The notes: generated from the letters alone by a model not told the origin. DNA of 64,000 bases from Gordonia bronchialis DSM 43247 (GCF_000024785.1 NC_013441.1:868001-932000); one strand, 5' to 3'; shown: positions 16,361 to 27,427, counted from the stretch's first letter. Translations and numbers: made by a program.

Positions 16361-18451
16361 TCACACCGTCCGGTGGATCAGCAGCGGCAGCACCGCCGTC
16401 GCCCCGGCCTCGCGCAGCCTGGCCGCGGCCAGGGTGATCGGCCAGCCGCTCGACGACGCGTCGACGACGAGCAGCACCGCCTGCCCGGCGACGTCGGGGG
16501 CGTCGCCGAGATGATCACGCCAGTAGGCGGCCTCGACGGCGCCGGTGGCATCGGTCGGCGGGTCACCCATCCGAACCGGGAAGGTGCCGCCGCCCCGTCG
16601 GCCCACGTCGCGCAGATGAGCCGCCAGCGTCTCGGCCAGATTCGTGCCGGTCAACCTGAGCGACACGATGACGTCGGGACGCATGCCGGTGTCCCGGACC
16701 CACGCCGACAAGGTGGCCACCGCCGCGTCACCCAGTTCGCCCAACGCATGCTCGTCCCCGTTGCGCGCGGCCGCGAGCACTTCCGTCCATTCCGGTGCGT
16801 CGGCATGGGCCAGAACCCGCCCGGGCTCGGCCGCCACGCCCGCCGGAACCCGGCCACGCGTCCCGAATTCCCCGCCCGGCCACATCTTTCGCGGCTCGAG
16901 GACCATCGATGATCTGCGCAGCACCGATGTCACCGACCGGACGATCTGCGGGTCGACGGCGTCGGGCAGCCCCTCGCTGAGCCGGCCGCGGCACACCGAG
17001 CAGCGGCCGCAATCGGCGGCCTGCGGATCGTCGAGCGATTCGGTCAGCAACCGCATCAGGCAACGCCGGCCCGCGACGTAGTCGCGCATGATGTCGGCCT
17101 CGCGGCGCCGGACCGCGATGATCCCGTCGTAGTGCTCGGCGTCGTAGGTCCAGGGCGTGCCCGTGCTCACCCAGCCGTCCGGCGTGCGTTCGGTGGCTCC
17201 GTCGACGGCGAGCTGCTTGAGCATCAGTTCGATCCGGGTTCGGCGAAAACGCGTCGACGCCTCCAGCGCGACCACGGACTGGGGTTCGTCGGCGTCGTCG
17301 AGCGCGGTGATCAGATCGCGCATCTTGTCCGGGTCGGGGATGGTCGCGGTGGCGAAGTACTGCCAGATCCGGTCGTCGGTGGCCGACGCCAGGAGCATCA
17401 CCACGGCGTCGTCGAGGGCACGGCCGGCACGTCCGACCTGCTGGTAATACGACACCGGGGACGGCGGCGAACCCACGTGGACCACAAAGCCGAGGTCGGG
17501 TTTGTCGTAGCCCATGCCCAGCGCCGACGTCGCGACCAGCGCCTTGACCCGGTTGTGCAGCAGCGCGTCCTCGAGTTCGTGACGACGGTCGGCGTCAAGC
17601 TGCCCGGTGTAGGCGGCGACCGCGATGTCGTCGCCGTGCACCGCCCGGATGGCGTCCACCAACCGGTCCGCGTCGGCGACGGTGAGTGCGTAGACGATCC
17701 CCGATCCGGGTAGCGCCGGCAACGACTGCGCTACCCAGGCGTACCGCTGAATCGGCGAGAGCCCGTCGAGAACGTTGAGGTGCAATGACTTTCGGGCCAA
17801 GGGGCCGCGCAACACCAGGGTCTGGGTGCCGAGCTGCTCGGCCACATCCGCGGTGACCCGCGCGTTTGCGGTGGCCGTGGTCGCGAGCACCGGGGTGGCC
17901 GGGTTGAGATCGCGCAGCACATCGGCGACGCGGCGGTAGTCCGGGCGGAAATCGTGACCCCAGTCCGACACCGCGTGCGCCTCGTCGATCACCAGCAGCC
18001 CCAGGTTCCCGGCGAGCGCATCGAGCACGCGCCGCCCGAACCCCGGATTCGCCAGCCGCTCGGGCGAGACCAGCAGCACGTCGAGGTCCCCGCCGCGCAA
18101 CCGCTCCTCGATTGCCGACCACTCACCGATGTTCGACGAGTTCAGCGTCGCCGCCGACAACCCGCCTCGATGAGCCGCGGCGACCTGATCGCGCATCAGG
18201 GAGAGCAGCGGCGACACGATGAGCGTCGGACCGCCGCCGGCCGCCCGGATGATGGCCGTCGCCGACCAATACACCGCCGACTTGCCCCAGCCGGTGGCCT
18301 GGACCACCAGGACCCGGGCACCCGGTGCGGTGAGCGCCGACACCGCGGTGAGCTGGTCGTCGCGCAGCCGTGCACCCGGCCCGGCGAGACTGGTGATCAC
18401 CGCATCGGCGGCATGCTGCTGGGCGGCGGTCAGGGTCGCGGGGGCCGTCAT
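16361..18451 (-). CDS. RecQ-like DNA helicase with C-terminal phosphoribosyltransferase-like domain
   Basis: 696 residues. Superfamily 2 helicase motifs: Walker A QATGWGKSAVYW (about residue 52), motif II LLVIDEAHAVSDWGHDFRPD (about 155), VLATTATAN, and the C-terminal helicase block SALGMGYDKPDLGFVVHVG with YYQQVGRAGR. A RecQ-type zinc cluster follows (RRCLMRLL...CGRCSVC). The last 45 residues (VLLVVDASSSGWPITLAA) look like a phosphoribosyltransferase PRPP loop with the second acid replaced (family form VDD/VDE), so this tail may bind nucleotides without catalysis. Such fusions occur in actinobacteria. Unwinds DNA in repair or recombination; the exact role is unknown. ATG 18451 chosen; ATG 18481 also possible. 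Confidence 0.85.
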   Translation of the reverse strand: MTAPATLTAAQQHAADAVITSLAGPGARLRDDQLTAVSALTAPGARVLVVQATGWGKSAVYWSATAIIRAAGGGPTLIVSPLLSLMRDQVAAAHRGGLSAATLNSSNIGEWSAIEERLRGGDLDVLLVSPERLANPGFGRRVLDALAGNLGLLVIDEAHAVSDWGHDFRPDYRRVADVLRDLNPATPVLATTATANARVTADVAEQLGTQTLVLRGPLARKSLHLNVLDGLSPIQRYAWVAQSLPALPGSGIVYALTVADADRLVDAIRAVHGDDIAVAAYTGQLDADRRHELEDALLHNRVKALVATSALGMGYDKPDLGFVVHVGSPPSPVSYYQQVGRAGRALDDAVVMLLASATDDRIWQYFATATIPDPDKMRDLITALDDADEPQSVVALEASTRFRRTRIELMLKQLAVDGATERTPDGWVSTGTPWTYDAEHYDGIIAVRRREADIMRDYVAGRRCLMRLLTESLDDPQAADCGRCSVCRGRLSEGLPDAVDPQIVRSVTSVLRRSSMVLEPRKMWPGGEFGTRGRVPAGVAAEPGRVLAHADAPEWTEVLAAARNGDEHALGELGDAAVATLSAWVRDTGMRPDVIVSLRLTGTNLAETLAAHLRDVGRRGGGTFPVRMGDPPTDATGAVEAAYWRDHLGDAPDVAGQAVLLVVDASSSGWPITLAAARLREAGATAVLPLLIHRTV

Positions 18452-18587
18452 GGGTTCCACCGTAGTGGCCGCCTGCGACATGGTCGGAGGTTGTCCACAG
18501 GCGTCCCCGCGAGCCACCGGAACGCTCACAGCAATCTGGCAGGTTCGACCCAGAACCACGGCAGCGAGGGCCACCACTGTTGTACCC

Positions 18588-19856
18588 ATGACAGCACAAG
18601 CACTCCCTCGCGCGGCTTCGCCGACCACCACCGTCGCCGACAGCTCGGCGCAGCTCCCGATCCTCGACATCGTGGTCCCGGTGTACAACGAGGAGGCCGA
18701 TGTGGCCGACTCGGTCCGCCGCCTCGCCGACCATCTCCGCGCTCACGTCCCGTACTCGGCGCGAATCACCGTCGCCGACAACGCGAGCACCGACGCCACG
18801 CTGGCCATCGCGGCCGCCCTCGCCGAGGAGATCGACGGCCTGCGCGTGATGCACCTCGACGAGAAGGGGCGCGGTCGCGCCCTGAACGCGGTGTGGCGGG
18901 GCAGCGACGCGGAGATCGTCGCCTACTGCGACGTGGACCTGTCCACCGACCTGAATGCGCTGATGCCGTTGATCGCGCCGCTCATCTCGCGGCACTCCGA
19001 CATCGCCATCGGCACCCGCCTGGCCCGGACCTCGCGGGTGGTGCGCGGACCGAAGCGCGAATTCATCTCGCGCTCCTACAATCTCATCCTGCGGACGACG
19101 ATGCGGGCCAAGTTCTCCGACGCCCAGTGCGGCTTCAAGGCCACGCGCACCGACATCGCCCGCGAACTGTTGCCCTACGTCGAGGACACCGGCTGGTTCT
19201 TCGACACCGAACTGCTGGTACTCGCCGAACGGATCGGCCTGCGGATCGCCGAGGTCCCGGTGGACTGGGTCGACGATCCCGACAGCACCGTCGACATCGT
19301 CTCCACCGCCGTCGAGGACCTGAAGGGTTGTGCGCGAGTGGGTTACGCACTGACCGCCGGCCGGCTGCCGATCGCCGAGCTACGGACCACGATCGGTCGC
19401 GATCGTGCGCCGGGACCCGAGATCGCCGGGGTGCCACCGGGTATGGTCGGGCAGCTGGCGCGGTTCTGCGTGGTCGGCGTGGCGTCGACGATCGCCTATG
19501 CGGTGCTCTACCTGCTGCTGCACTCGTTCCTCGGTGCGCAGGTGTCGAACTTCGTGGCACTCGCGGTGACCGCGGTGCTCAACACGGCGGCCAACCGTCG
19601 CTTCAGCTTCGGCGTGCGGGGGCGTGAAGATGCCCTCCGACACCAGATGTTCGGACTCGGGGTGTTCCTCTTCGGCTGGATCGTGACCGCCGGATCGCTG
19701 CTGGGGCTGCACCACTTTGTCCCCGACGCCACCAAACACGTCGAGCTGGCGGTGCTGGTGATCGCCAACCTGGTGGCCACCATGACCCGCTTCGTCGGAT
19801 TGCGCTGGGTCTTCCGCTCACACCTGACCCCGGCCACCGGGCAGATCGCCCAGTGA
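18588..19856 (+). CDS. GT2 family glycosyltransferase fused to GtrA-like membrane domain
   Basis: 422 residues. The N-terminal GT-A domain has LDIVVPVYNEEADV (about residue 27), NASTDATLAIA and the catalytic AYCDVDLSTDLN; the acceptor region includes DAQCGFKATR. From about residue 285, four hydrophobic helices form a GtrA-like domain. Such dolichol-phosphate mannose synthase-like enzymes charge polyprenyl phosphate with a sugar and present it across the membrane. The next gene, a GT39-type integral glycosyltransferase, overlaps by 4 bp and would use the lipid-linked sugar. ATG 18588 is supported by homology onset. Divergent from the helicase. Confidence 0.85.
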   Translation: MTAQALPRAASPTTTVADSSAQLPILDIVVPVYNEEADVADSVRRLADHLRAHVPYSARITVADNASTDATLAIAAALAEEIDGLRVMHLDEKGRGRALNAVWRGSDAEIVAYCDVDLSTDLNALMPLIAPLISRHSDIAIGTRLARTSRVVRGPKREFISRSYNLILRTTMRAKFSDAQCGFKATRTDIARELLPYVEDTGWFFDTELLVLAERIGLRIAEVPVDWVDDPDSTVDIVSTAVEDLKGCARVGYALTAGRLPIAELRTTIGRDRAPGPEIAGVPPGMVGQLARFCVVGVASTIAYAVLYLLLHSFLGAQVSNFVALAVTAVLNTAANRRFSFGVRGREDALRHQMFGLGVFLFGWIVTAGSLLGLHHFVPDATKHVELAVLVIANLVATMTRFVGLRWVFRSHLTPATGQIAQ

Positions 19857-21946
19857 CCGCCACCGTGGTCACCGAGCGGCCGTCGGATTCCGCACCCGCG
19901 GGACCGACGGCCGCCGGTCGTCGAGTCGATTCGGTTCTCTGGCAGCGTATCTCGCTAGCCGTTCTGCTCGTGGGTACCGGAGTCCTGTATCTGTGGAACC
20001 TCTCGATCAACGGCTGGGCCAACTCCTTCTACTCGGCCGCCATCCAGGCGGGATCGCAGTCGTGGAAGGCATGGTTCTTCGGGTCGTCGGACATGGCGAA
20101 CTCGATCACCGTTGACAAACCTCCTGCCTCGCTGTGGATTCCGGCGATTGTCGTGCGGATCTTCGGGCTCAACTCGTGGTCCATCCTGGTGCCGCAGGCC
20201 CTCATGGGTGTTGCCTCGGTGGCGCTGCTCTACCTGATCACGCGAAAATACTTCGGCCACTGGGCCGGTATCTTGGCCGGCCTCACGCTGGCCCTGGTCC
20301 CGGTGTCGGCGATGATGTTTCGGTTCAACAATCCCGAAGCCCTGCTGATCCTGCTGATGATCGCCTCGGTGTGGGCGATCCTCAAGGCGGTCGAGACCGG
20401 GCGGCTGCGGTGGCTGATCCTCACCGGGGTCTTCGTCGGATTCGGTTTCCTGACAAAGCAACTGCAGGTCATGCTGATCGTTCCGCCGCTGGCGATCACC
20501 TACCTCGCCTTCGGGCCCCGCGGGTGGTTGCGACGTCTCGGTGAACTGTTCGCGTCGCTCGCCGCGATGATCGTCAGCGCGGGCTGGTGGCTGCTGACGG
20601 TGGAATTGTGGCCGGTGTCGTCACGGCCGTGGATCGGCGGTTCGCAGGACAACTCGATCCTCGAACTGACGCTGGGGTATAACGGCCTCGGACGTCTCAA
20701 CGGCAACGAGCGCGGCAGTGTGATGCCCGGTGGTGGCCGCGGCATGGAGGCCGGAATGGGCGGGCCGGCAGGCTACTTCGGTAACGCCGGCCCCGGCGGT
20801 ATGGGCGGACCGGGTGGTCGCGGCAGCATGTGGGGTGAGACCGGGTTCTTCCGCATGTTCGAGCCTGCGCAGGGCGGTCAGATCGCGTGGCTCATCCCGA
20901 CCGGGCTGATCGTCGGCATCGCCGCGCTGGTGGTGATCGGCCGGGCCGCACGCACCGACATGCGCCGCGCGTATCTGGTCGTGTGGGGGTTGTGGTTGCT
21001 GGTCACCATGGCGGTGTTCAGCTACATGGCCGGCATCTTCCACAGCTACTACACGGCGGCTCTGGCGCCGGCGGTCGCGGCCGTGGTGGCCGGTGGTGCG
21101 GCGGTGTGTTGGCAACAGCGACAACGACTCTGGGTGCGTATCGGGCTCGCGGCCGCGGTCTGGGTTGCCGCGATCTGGGGCTTCGTGCTCCTGGACCGGT
21201 CGCCGGACTTCGTGCCGTGGCTGCGCTACCTCGTGCTCGTCGTCGGGCTGATCGCCGGTGGCGTGCTGATCGCGGCGCACCGGATGTATGTCGGTGCCGT
21301 CGCGGCGACGCTGGCGATCCTGGCCGGCCTCGCCGGACCGCTCGCCTACACCATCGACACGGTGGCGACGGCCAAGCAGGGCTCGATCATCAGTGCCGGT
21401 CCCCGCGTGGCCGGCGAGTTCGGCCCGGGTGGCATGGGCGGACCCGGACATCACGGCGGACGCGGCGATAGGGGGATGCCGGGTGGCATGGGCATGCCGG
21501 GTGGTCCCAACGGCATGCCGGGGATGCCCGGTGCGACAGGACAGTACCGCGGCATGGGCGGACCCGGCGGACCGGGCGGGCTGCTGAACGGTACGCGGCC
21601 CAGTGCGGCGATGGTCGACCATCTCACCCGGGACGCAGATCAGTTCACCTGGATGGCCGCGGCCGTCGGCTCCAACGAGGCGTCGGGCTACCAGTTGGAC
21701 ACCGGCTACTCGGTGATGCCGATCGGCGGCTTCAACGGTACCGACCCGTCGCCGACCCTCGAGCAGTTCCAGAAGCTGGTGGCCGAGCGCAAGATCCACT
21801 TCTTCATCGGTGGCGGACGCGGCTTCGGCTTCGGCGGCTCGGATACGGATCGGCCGTCGTCGCAGATCCGGACCTGGGTGACGGAGAACTTCACCTCGAC
21901 CACCATCGACGGTGTGACGATCTACGACCTGACGTCGCCGAAGTAG
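19853..21946 (+). CDS. GT39/ArnT-like integral membrane glycosyltransferase
   Basis: 697 residues; GTG start overlapping the GT2 stop. An N-terminal periplasmic acidic motif region (NSITVDKPPASLW after helix 1) and about a dozen transmembrane helices match the GT-C fold of ArnT/YkcB-type transferases, which move a sugar from polyprenyl phosphate to an envelope acceptor. Two extracellular loops are very rich in Gly, Met and Pro (GPGGMGGPGGRGS near residue 320; PGGMGMPGGPNGMPGMPG near residue 540), common in actinobacterial members. The C-terminal soluble domain ends GVTIYDLTSPK. Functions with the preceding gene; the acceptor is unknown. Confidence 0.85.
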   Translation: MTATVVTERPSDSAPAGPTAAGRRVDSVLWQRISLAVLLVGTGVLYLWNLSINGWANSFYSAAIQAGSQSWKAWFFGSSDMANSITVDKPPASLWIPAIVVRIFGLNSWSILVPQALMGVASVALLYLITRKYFGHWAGILAGLTLALVPVSAMMFRFNNPEALLILLMIASVWAILKAVETGRLRWLILTGVFVGFGFLTKQLQVMLIVPPLAITYLAFGPRGWLRRLGELFASLAAMIVSAGWWLLTVELWPVSSRPWIGGSQDNSILELTLGYNGLGRLNGNERGSVMPGGGRGMEAGMGGPAGYFGNAGPGGMGGPGGRGSMWGETGFFRMFEPAQGGQIAWLIPTGLIVGIAALVVIGRAARTDMRRAYLVVWGLWLLVTMAVFSYMAGIFHSYYTAALAPAVAAVVAGGAAVCWQQRQRLWVRIGLAAAVWVAAIWGFVLLDRSPDFVPWLRYLVLVVGLIAGGVLIAAHRMYVGAVAATLAILAGLAGPLAYTIDTVATAKQGSIISAGPRVAGEFGPGGMGGPGHHGGRGDRGMPGGMGMPGGPNGMPGMPGATGQYRGMGGPGGPGGLLNGTRPSAAMVDHLTRDADQFTWMAAAVGSNEASGYQLDTGYSVMPIGGFNGTDPSPTLEQFQKLVAERKIHFFIGGGRGFGFGGSDTDRPSSQIRTWVTENFTSTTIDGVTIYDLTSPK

Positions 21947-21952
21947 TCATCG

Positions 21953-21973
21953 ATCGGGTGTCCGAACACGTTC
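21953..21973. repeat. Single 21-bp repeat unit behind the GT39 gene
   Basis: ATCGGGTGTCCGAACACGTT+C is a variant of the 21-bp unit arrayed at 13550-13707, and a partial unit follows (ATCGGGCAC). It lies just behind a stop codon, like the other copies. Confidence 0.6.
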
Positions 21974-22034
21974 ATCGGGCACAGACGGGGTGCTCGGCGG
22001 CGATACCGCGCGCCGTCCCCTAAAGTCATGCGTC

Positions 22035-23336
22035 ATGAGTTCGGATGGCATGAACCCCGACGGAATGAATCCCGGCGGCACCGTGGTCGATTCGACGTCC
22101 ATCGGCCACCGGTTACGCGCGATGACCGGTCGCGATCCGCACCAGGAGGGGCGGGTCGCGACCAGTCTGGAGCTCTTCTACGACCTCGTCTTCGTCGTCG
22201 CGTTCTCCTTCACCGGCACCGCGGCGGCACATCAGATCGCCGAAGGTCACTTCCGCAACGCGCTCATCGGCTTCCTGCTGTGCACCTTCGCGGCCATCTG
22301 GGCGTGGATCAACTTCGCCTGGTTCGCGTCGGCCTTCGACACCGACGACTGGTTCTTCCGCATTGTCACCCTGGTGCAGATGATCGGTGTGGCGCTGATC
22401 GCGCTCGGCGTCCCCGAGGTGTTCCATTCGCTCGATGAGGCGCACCTCGAGAACCGTGTGATGATCCTGGGCTACATCATCATGCGCGTCGGGATGGTCG
22501 CCCAGTGGCTCCGCGTTGCAGTGCAGAGTCCGCGGTACCGGCGGGCGGCCCTCATCTACGCCGGGATGACGCTGCTCGCGCAGCTCGGATGGGTCGTGAT
22601 CCTGATCGCCCACATGGCGTTGCTGCCGACGGTGATCGCCATGATCGCCTGTGTGGGCGTGGAACTCGTCGGCCCGTTCCTGGGCGAGACCCGAACTCGC
22701 GGCGGGACGCCATGGCATCCGCACCACATCGCCGAGCGGTATTCGCTGCTCACCATCATCACGCTCGGCGAAGGTGTGGTGGGAACGGTCACGGTGCTCG
22801 GAGCGCTGATCGAGGTGCAGGGGTGGTCGACGGACACGGTCCTGCTCGGCACGTCGGCGATGACGGCCACCTTCGCCATGTGGTGGGTGTACTTCATCGT
22901 GCCGGTCGGCGACGCCCTCCATGAACACCGCCACAAGAGTTTCTGGTGGGGGTACGGCCATATCCTGATCTTCATGGCGGCGGCCGGGTTCGGCGCCGGG
23001 CTGCACGTCGCCGCGCTCTACATCGAGCACGAGTCACATGTGGCGGGCGGCGCCGTGGTGGCGTCGGTGGCGATTCCGCTGGGCTTCTACTGCCTCGGGA
23101 TCATCGCCATGTACGACTATCTGCTGCCTTTCGATCCGTTGTCGCTGGTGCTCGCGGTCGTGGTGGTCGTGGTTCTGGCCGGCGCGGTGTGGTTGTGCGT
23201 GGCCGGGGTGTCGGTGGTGGTGGCCGTCGCGGTGGCTGCGCTTGCACCCGTGGCCATGGCGATCGTCGACGAGGTCCTCGGCGCGCCGCGGCGCGCCTCG
23301 GCTTCGGCGGACTCGAGCTCGCCCGGTCTGCTCTGA
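22035..23336 (+). CDS. Low temperature requirement protein A (LtrA) family membrane protein
   Basis: 433 residues with about 10-11 hydrophobic helices and the LtrA hallmark near the N-terminus ([18 protein letters not shown]), plus [21 protein letters not shown] in the middle. The family (PF06772) was named from a Listeria mutant unable to grow in the cold; the molecular function is not established. ATG 22035 is preceded by a TAAAGT-like -10, so the transcript may be nearly leaderless. The hydrophilic N-terminus holds two copies of GMNPDG/GMNPGG. Confidence 0.82.
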   Translation: MSSDGMNPDGMNPGGTVVDSTSIGHRLRAMTGRDPHQEGRVATSLELFYDLVFVVAFSFTGTAAAHQIAEGHFRNALIGFLLCTFAAIWAWINFAWFASAFDTDDWFFRIVTLVQMIGVALIALGVPEVFHSLDEAHLENRVMILGYIIMRVGMVAQWLRVAVQSPRYRRAALIYAGMTLLAQLGWVVILIAHMALLPTVIAMIACVGVELVGPFLGETRTRGGTPWHPHHIAERYSLLTIITLGEGVVGTVTVLGALIEVQGWSTDTVLLGTSAMTATFAMWWVYFIVPVGDALHEHRHKSFWWGYGHILIFMAAAGFGAGLHVAALYIEHESHVAGGAVVASVAIPLGFYCLGIIAMYDYLLPFDPLSLVLAVVVVVVLAGAVWLCVAGVSVVVAVAVAALAPVAMAIVDEVLGAPRRASASADSSSPGLL

Positions 23337-23364
23337 GGCGCGCTCGGCCGTTAGAGTCGTGGGC

Positions 23365-24618
23365 GTGCGCGTACTCGTGATCGGCTCTGGTGGCCGCGAA
23401 CATGCCCTGCTCATCGGACTGGCCAAGGATCCCTCGGTCACCGAACTGCACGTCGCTCCGGGGAACGCCGGAACCTCGGCACTGGCCACCAACCACGACG
23501 TCGACGTCGCCTCGGCCGATGCGGTCCTGGCCCTCGCCCGCCACGTCGACGCCGACCTGGTGGTCATCGGACCCGAGGTGCCACTGGTCCTCGGCGTCGC
23601 CGACGCCCTGCGCGCCGCCGGGATCGCGACCTTCGGACCGGGTGCGCAGGCCGCGCAGATCGAGGGTTCCAAGGCCTTCGCCAAGGACGTGATGGCCGCA
23701 GCCGGGGTGGCGACCGCGCACAGTGAGGTGGTCGACAATCCGGCCCACCTCGACGCCGCGCTCGACCGTTTCGGTCCGAGGTGGGTGGTCAAGGACGACG
23801 GCCTGGCCGCCGGCAAAGGTGTGGTGGTCACCGCCGATCGTGCCGCCGCGCGCGACCACGCCGCCGAATGCCTCGAGAGCGGCCACCCGGTCCTGTTGGA
23901 GAGCTTCCTCGACGGGCCCGAGGTGTCGCTGTTCTCCTTCGTCGACGGCGAGACGGTGGTACCGCTCATCCCGGCGCAGGATCACAAACGCGTCGGCGAC
24001 GACGACGCGGGCCCCAACACCGGCGGGATGGGGGCGTATACGCCGTTGCCCTGGCTGCCTGACGAGGTGACCCGCCAGATCGTCGACGATGTCGTGAAAC
24101 CCGTTGCGGCCGAACTGGTCAGGCGTGGTACCCCGTTCTCGGGCCTGCTGTATGCGGGGCTGGCCATCGGCAAAAACGGGCCGTCCGTCGTCGAATTCAA
24201 TTGCCGCTTCGGCGATCCCGAGACCCAGGCGGTCCTCGCGTTGCTGAAATCCCCACTCGGACAGGCTCTTCACGCGACCGCGACCGGCACGCTGGCCGAT
24301 CTGCTGCCGCTGGAATGGATCGACGGTGCCGCCGTGACCGTGGTACTCGCCGCCGAGAACTATCCCGGCAAGCCGCGCACCGGAGACGTCATCACCGGAG
24401 CCGACGGCGACGGCGTGCTGCACGCCGGCACGGCACGTAACGCCGACGGTGCGGTGGTGTCGTCGGGCGGCCGTGTGCTGGCCGTCGTCGGAACCGGGGC
24501 CGACCTCGCCGAAGCACGCGCCCAGGCCTACGAGCGGCTGGCGACCGTCAAATTGCCCGGATCGCACTACCGCACCGATATCGGCCGCAACGCGCTCGAG
24601 GGCCGCATCAGCATCTAA
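23365..24618 (+). CDS. purD: Phosphoribosylamine-glycine ligase
   Basis: 417 residues, normal for PurD: N-terminal [16 protein letters not shown], an ATP-grasp core with [34 protein letters not shown], and [14 protein letters not shown] at the metal/ATP site. It catalyses step 2 of purine synthesis, joining glycine to 5-phosphoribosylamine with ATP. GTG 23365 chosen by homology. The other purine genes purB, purC and purSQ lie 4-13 kb downstream, separated by unrelated genes. The stop codon runs into the AGTGGTCCCCACCG motif and a hairpin. Confidence 0.95.
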   Translation: MRVLVIGSGGREHALLIGLAKDPSVTELHVAPGNAGTSALATNHDVDVASADAVLALARHVDADLVVIGPEVPLVLGVADALRAAGIATFGPGAQAAQIEGSKAFAKDVMAAAGVATAHSEVVDNPAHLDAALDRFGPRWVVKDDGLAAGKGVVVTADRAAARDHAAECLESGHPVLLESFLDGPEVSLFSFVDGETVVPLIPAQDHKRVGDDDAGPNTGGMGAYTPLPWLPDEVTRQIVDDVVKPVAAELVRRGTPFSGLLYAGLAIGKNGPSVVEFNCRFGDPETQAVLALLKSPLGQALHATATGTLADLLPLEWIDGAAVTVVLAAENYPGKPRTGDVITGADGDGVLHAGTARNADGAVVSSGGRVLAVVGTGADLAEARAQAYERLATVKLPGSHYRTDIGRNALEGRISI

Positions 24619-24631
24619 GTGGTCCCCACCG
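24618..24631. repeat. AGTGGTCCCCACCG motif, copy 2 (3' end of purD)
   Basis: Exact 14-base match to 3834-3847, overlapping the last base of the purD stop codon. GTGG-TCC-CCAC forms a short hairpin. Both copies directly abut a stop codon. Confidence 0.5.
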
Positions 24632-24642
24632 GAAGTCACTGA

Positions 24643-24661
24643 GCACCCGTTCATCGGGTGC
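24643..24661. terminator. Hairpin behind purD
   Basis: GCACCCG-TTCAT-CGGGTGC gives a perfect 7-bp stem with a 5-nt loop, between the convergent purD and esterase genes. Confidence 0.55.
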
Positions 24662-24695
24662 CCCAACCCGTCGATCGTGCAGGGTGAACGTGTTC
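24653..24695. repeat. Two 21/22-bp repeat units between purD and esterase gene
   Basis: ATCGGGTGCCCCAACCCGTCG and the following unit, beginning ATCGTGCAGGGTGAACGTG, belong to the same family as the array at 13550-13707. They partly overlap the purD hairpin. Confidence 0.55.
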
Positions 24696-24713
24696 GGCAG
24701 CACGGTCAACGGG

Positions 24714-25658
24714 TCAGCGGGCGAGATTGCGGCCCAGGAACTCCACCTGATCGGGTAGCGCGCTCCGCCAGTAGCGATTGGTGTGTCCGCCCGCGGCGGT
24801 GCCGAAGGCGGCCGGCGGGTGCAGACCGGCAGCCCACTGCCGGGTGTAGGTGAAGAACTGGTCGCTCGAGCCGATCGAGATCATCAGCGGGATCTTGGCG
24901 AAGGCATTCTGCGCCCCGAACAACGAGTGGGCCTGATAGTCGGCCAGGTTGTCGAAGGCGCGCGGCGGGAAGTTCCGCGGATCGGCCCACAAAGCGGGGG
25001 AGCTGACCGCGACGGCAGCCACCCGCGGCGCGCCGAGCAGCGACGCGAGGCGCAGTGCGCCATAGCCGCCCATGGACCAGCCGAACAGTCCGATGCGGTC
25101 GGTCGAGACGTCGAGGTCGCGGTTGTGCGCGAGCATCGGGATGAACTCGTCGAGCACCATCGCCGCGGCGTCGGTGCCGTCGGCCCGTGGATGGTAGTAG
25201 TTGCGCCCGGCGTCGGCCGCCGCGATCGCGAACGGCGCGTTGCCGGCGTCGACGTAGCGCTGCAACACCGTCTGGATCTCGAGCTTCGACGAAAAGATCG
25301 ATTTCTCATTGGTGTTCAACGCATGCAATACGACGACCACCGGCATCCGACCGGTCACGCCGTCGGGTCGGACCACCGCCCACCGGGTGGGGCGGCCGCG
25401 CATCTTGGCCGAGACGAAACTGCCGGTGACCAGCGGCGGACCACTGGCGATCTGTGGCGGGGTGGTCTCGGCGGGCAGTTCGTCGTCGGCGGCCTGCGCC
25501 TCCAGCTTGCGTGGCTCGACATCCGTGGAGCGCTCGTCACGGGTGCAGGCGGCCAGCCCGAGGGCGGCCGTGCCGAATCCGGCCGCGAGGACCGAACGAC
25601 GACGCACCCGGGCGCGGTCACGCTCGGGTGCGGGGTTCGTCTGGGTCAATCGAGGCAT
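24714..25658 (-). CDS. Tat-exported lipoprotein esterase (alpha/beta-hydrolase, esterase D-like)
   Basis: 314 residues. The N-terminus has a twin-arginine motif RRRSVLAAGF followed by lipobox LAAC (Cys 38), so it should be exported folded and lipid-anchored outside the cytoplasmic membrane. The hydrolase domain carries the nucleophile elbow GLFGWSMGGYGALR (Ser about 195), a likely acid in IGSSDQFFTY and His in AAGGHTNRYW. The closest known types are esterase D/feruloyl-esterase-like and mycolyltransferase-like folds; the natural substrate is not predictable. Convergent with purD. Confidence 0.82.
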   Translation of the reverse strand: MPRLTQTNPAPERDRARVRRRSVLAAGFGTAALGLAACTRDERSTDVEPRKLEAQAADDELPAETTPPQIASGPPLVTGSFVSAKMRGRPTRWAVVRPDGVTGRMPVVVVLHALNTNEKSIFSSKLEIQTVLQRYVDAGNAPFAIAAADAGRNYYHPRADGTDAAAMVLDEFIPMLAHNRDLDVSTDRIGLFGWSMGGYGALRLASLLGAPRVAAVAVSSPALWADPRNFPPRAFDNLADYQAHSLFGAQNAFAKIPLMISIGSSDQFFTYTRQWAAGLHPPAAFGTAAGGHTNRYWRSALPDQVEFLGRNLAR

Positions 25659-25754
25659 CGAGTCAACAGGGTACTGCCGTCGCGCCCGCGGGCGCGAAAC
25701 CGACGACGAACCCGCCGCGCAGGTGTGGCGGATTCCTCAGCTCGGCGTCGGATG

Positions 25755-26180
25755 TCAGGAGTTCGTGGACGCGCCGACGGTCGAGTTCTCCAGTGTCGCG
25801 ATCGCCGCCCGCAGGAGCTCCGCGGCGCCGTCGGCGATCTCGGGCAGTCCGGGGGCATCGGCGACGGCGACCATCACGCCGGGATTCATTGCCTCCACGA
25901 TCACCGTGCCCTCGTTCTCGGTGTCATCGCGAACCACCACGTTGCACGGCAGCAGCAGGCCGATCTGGCGTTCGACGCCGAGCGCCCGGTGGGCGAAGCC
26001 GGGATTGCAGGCACCGAGGATGAGGAATTTCTCCATGTCCTCGTCGAGCTTCTTCTTGAGTGTGGCGGTCACATCGATCTCGGTGAGCACGCCGAAACCC
26101 TGTTCGCTCAACGCTTCTCGGGTACGTGCGACCGCGTCGTCGAAGGTGGTGTGCAGGGTGGTTCCGAATCCGAGTTGCAT
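25755..26180 (-). CDS. DUF302 domain protein
   Basis: 141 residues of the DUF302 family: TTFDDAVARTREALSEQGFGVLTEID at the N-terminus and the conserved FLILGACNPGFAHRAL with a single Cys, then LLLPCNVVVRD with a second. DUF302 proteins often accompany CsoR-type regulators and sulfur or metal stress genes, but the biochemical role is unproven. It begins 27 bp after the csoR-like stop in the same direction, so it is very likely a target of that repressor. Confidence 0.85.
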   Translation of the reverse strand: MQLGFGTTLHTTFDDAVARTREALSEQGFGVLTEIDVTATLKKKLDEDMEKFLILGACNPGFAHRALGVERQIGLLLPCNVVVRDDTENEGTVIVEAMNPGVMVAVADAPGLPEIADGAAELLRAAIATLENSTVGASTNS

Positions 26181-26207
26181 GGTCGGTCCTTTCTGATGTG
26201 GCGTTCT

Positions 26208-27313
<1,106 letters not shown>

Positions 27314-27383
27314 GCCGTCACGGTAGTGGCCCCGACCGGGTATCCCCGTACCTGTCCGACGTCCGACTGACACGCCCCTGATC

Positions 27384-27427
27384 AGTGCAAACACTGCACC
27401 GCCGTGCACTTATACGGCAGTTGCCGT
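27384..27427. promoter_or_regulatory. Palindromes in the divergent DUF6882/TetR promoter region
   Basis: CAGTG-CAAA-CACTG (27384-27397) and ACGGCA-GT-TGCCGT (27414-27427) are perfect inverted repeats. The second overlaps a TATACG -10-like hexamer at 27411-27416. Their size suits a TetR dimer, probably the TetR encoded next to them. Confidence 0.45.
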
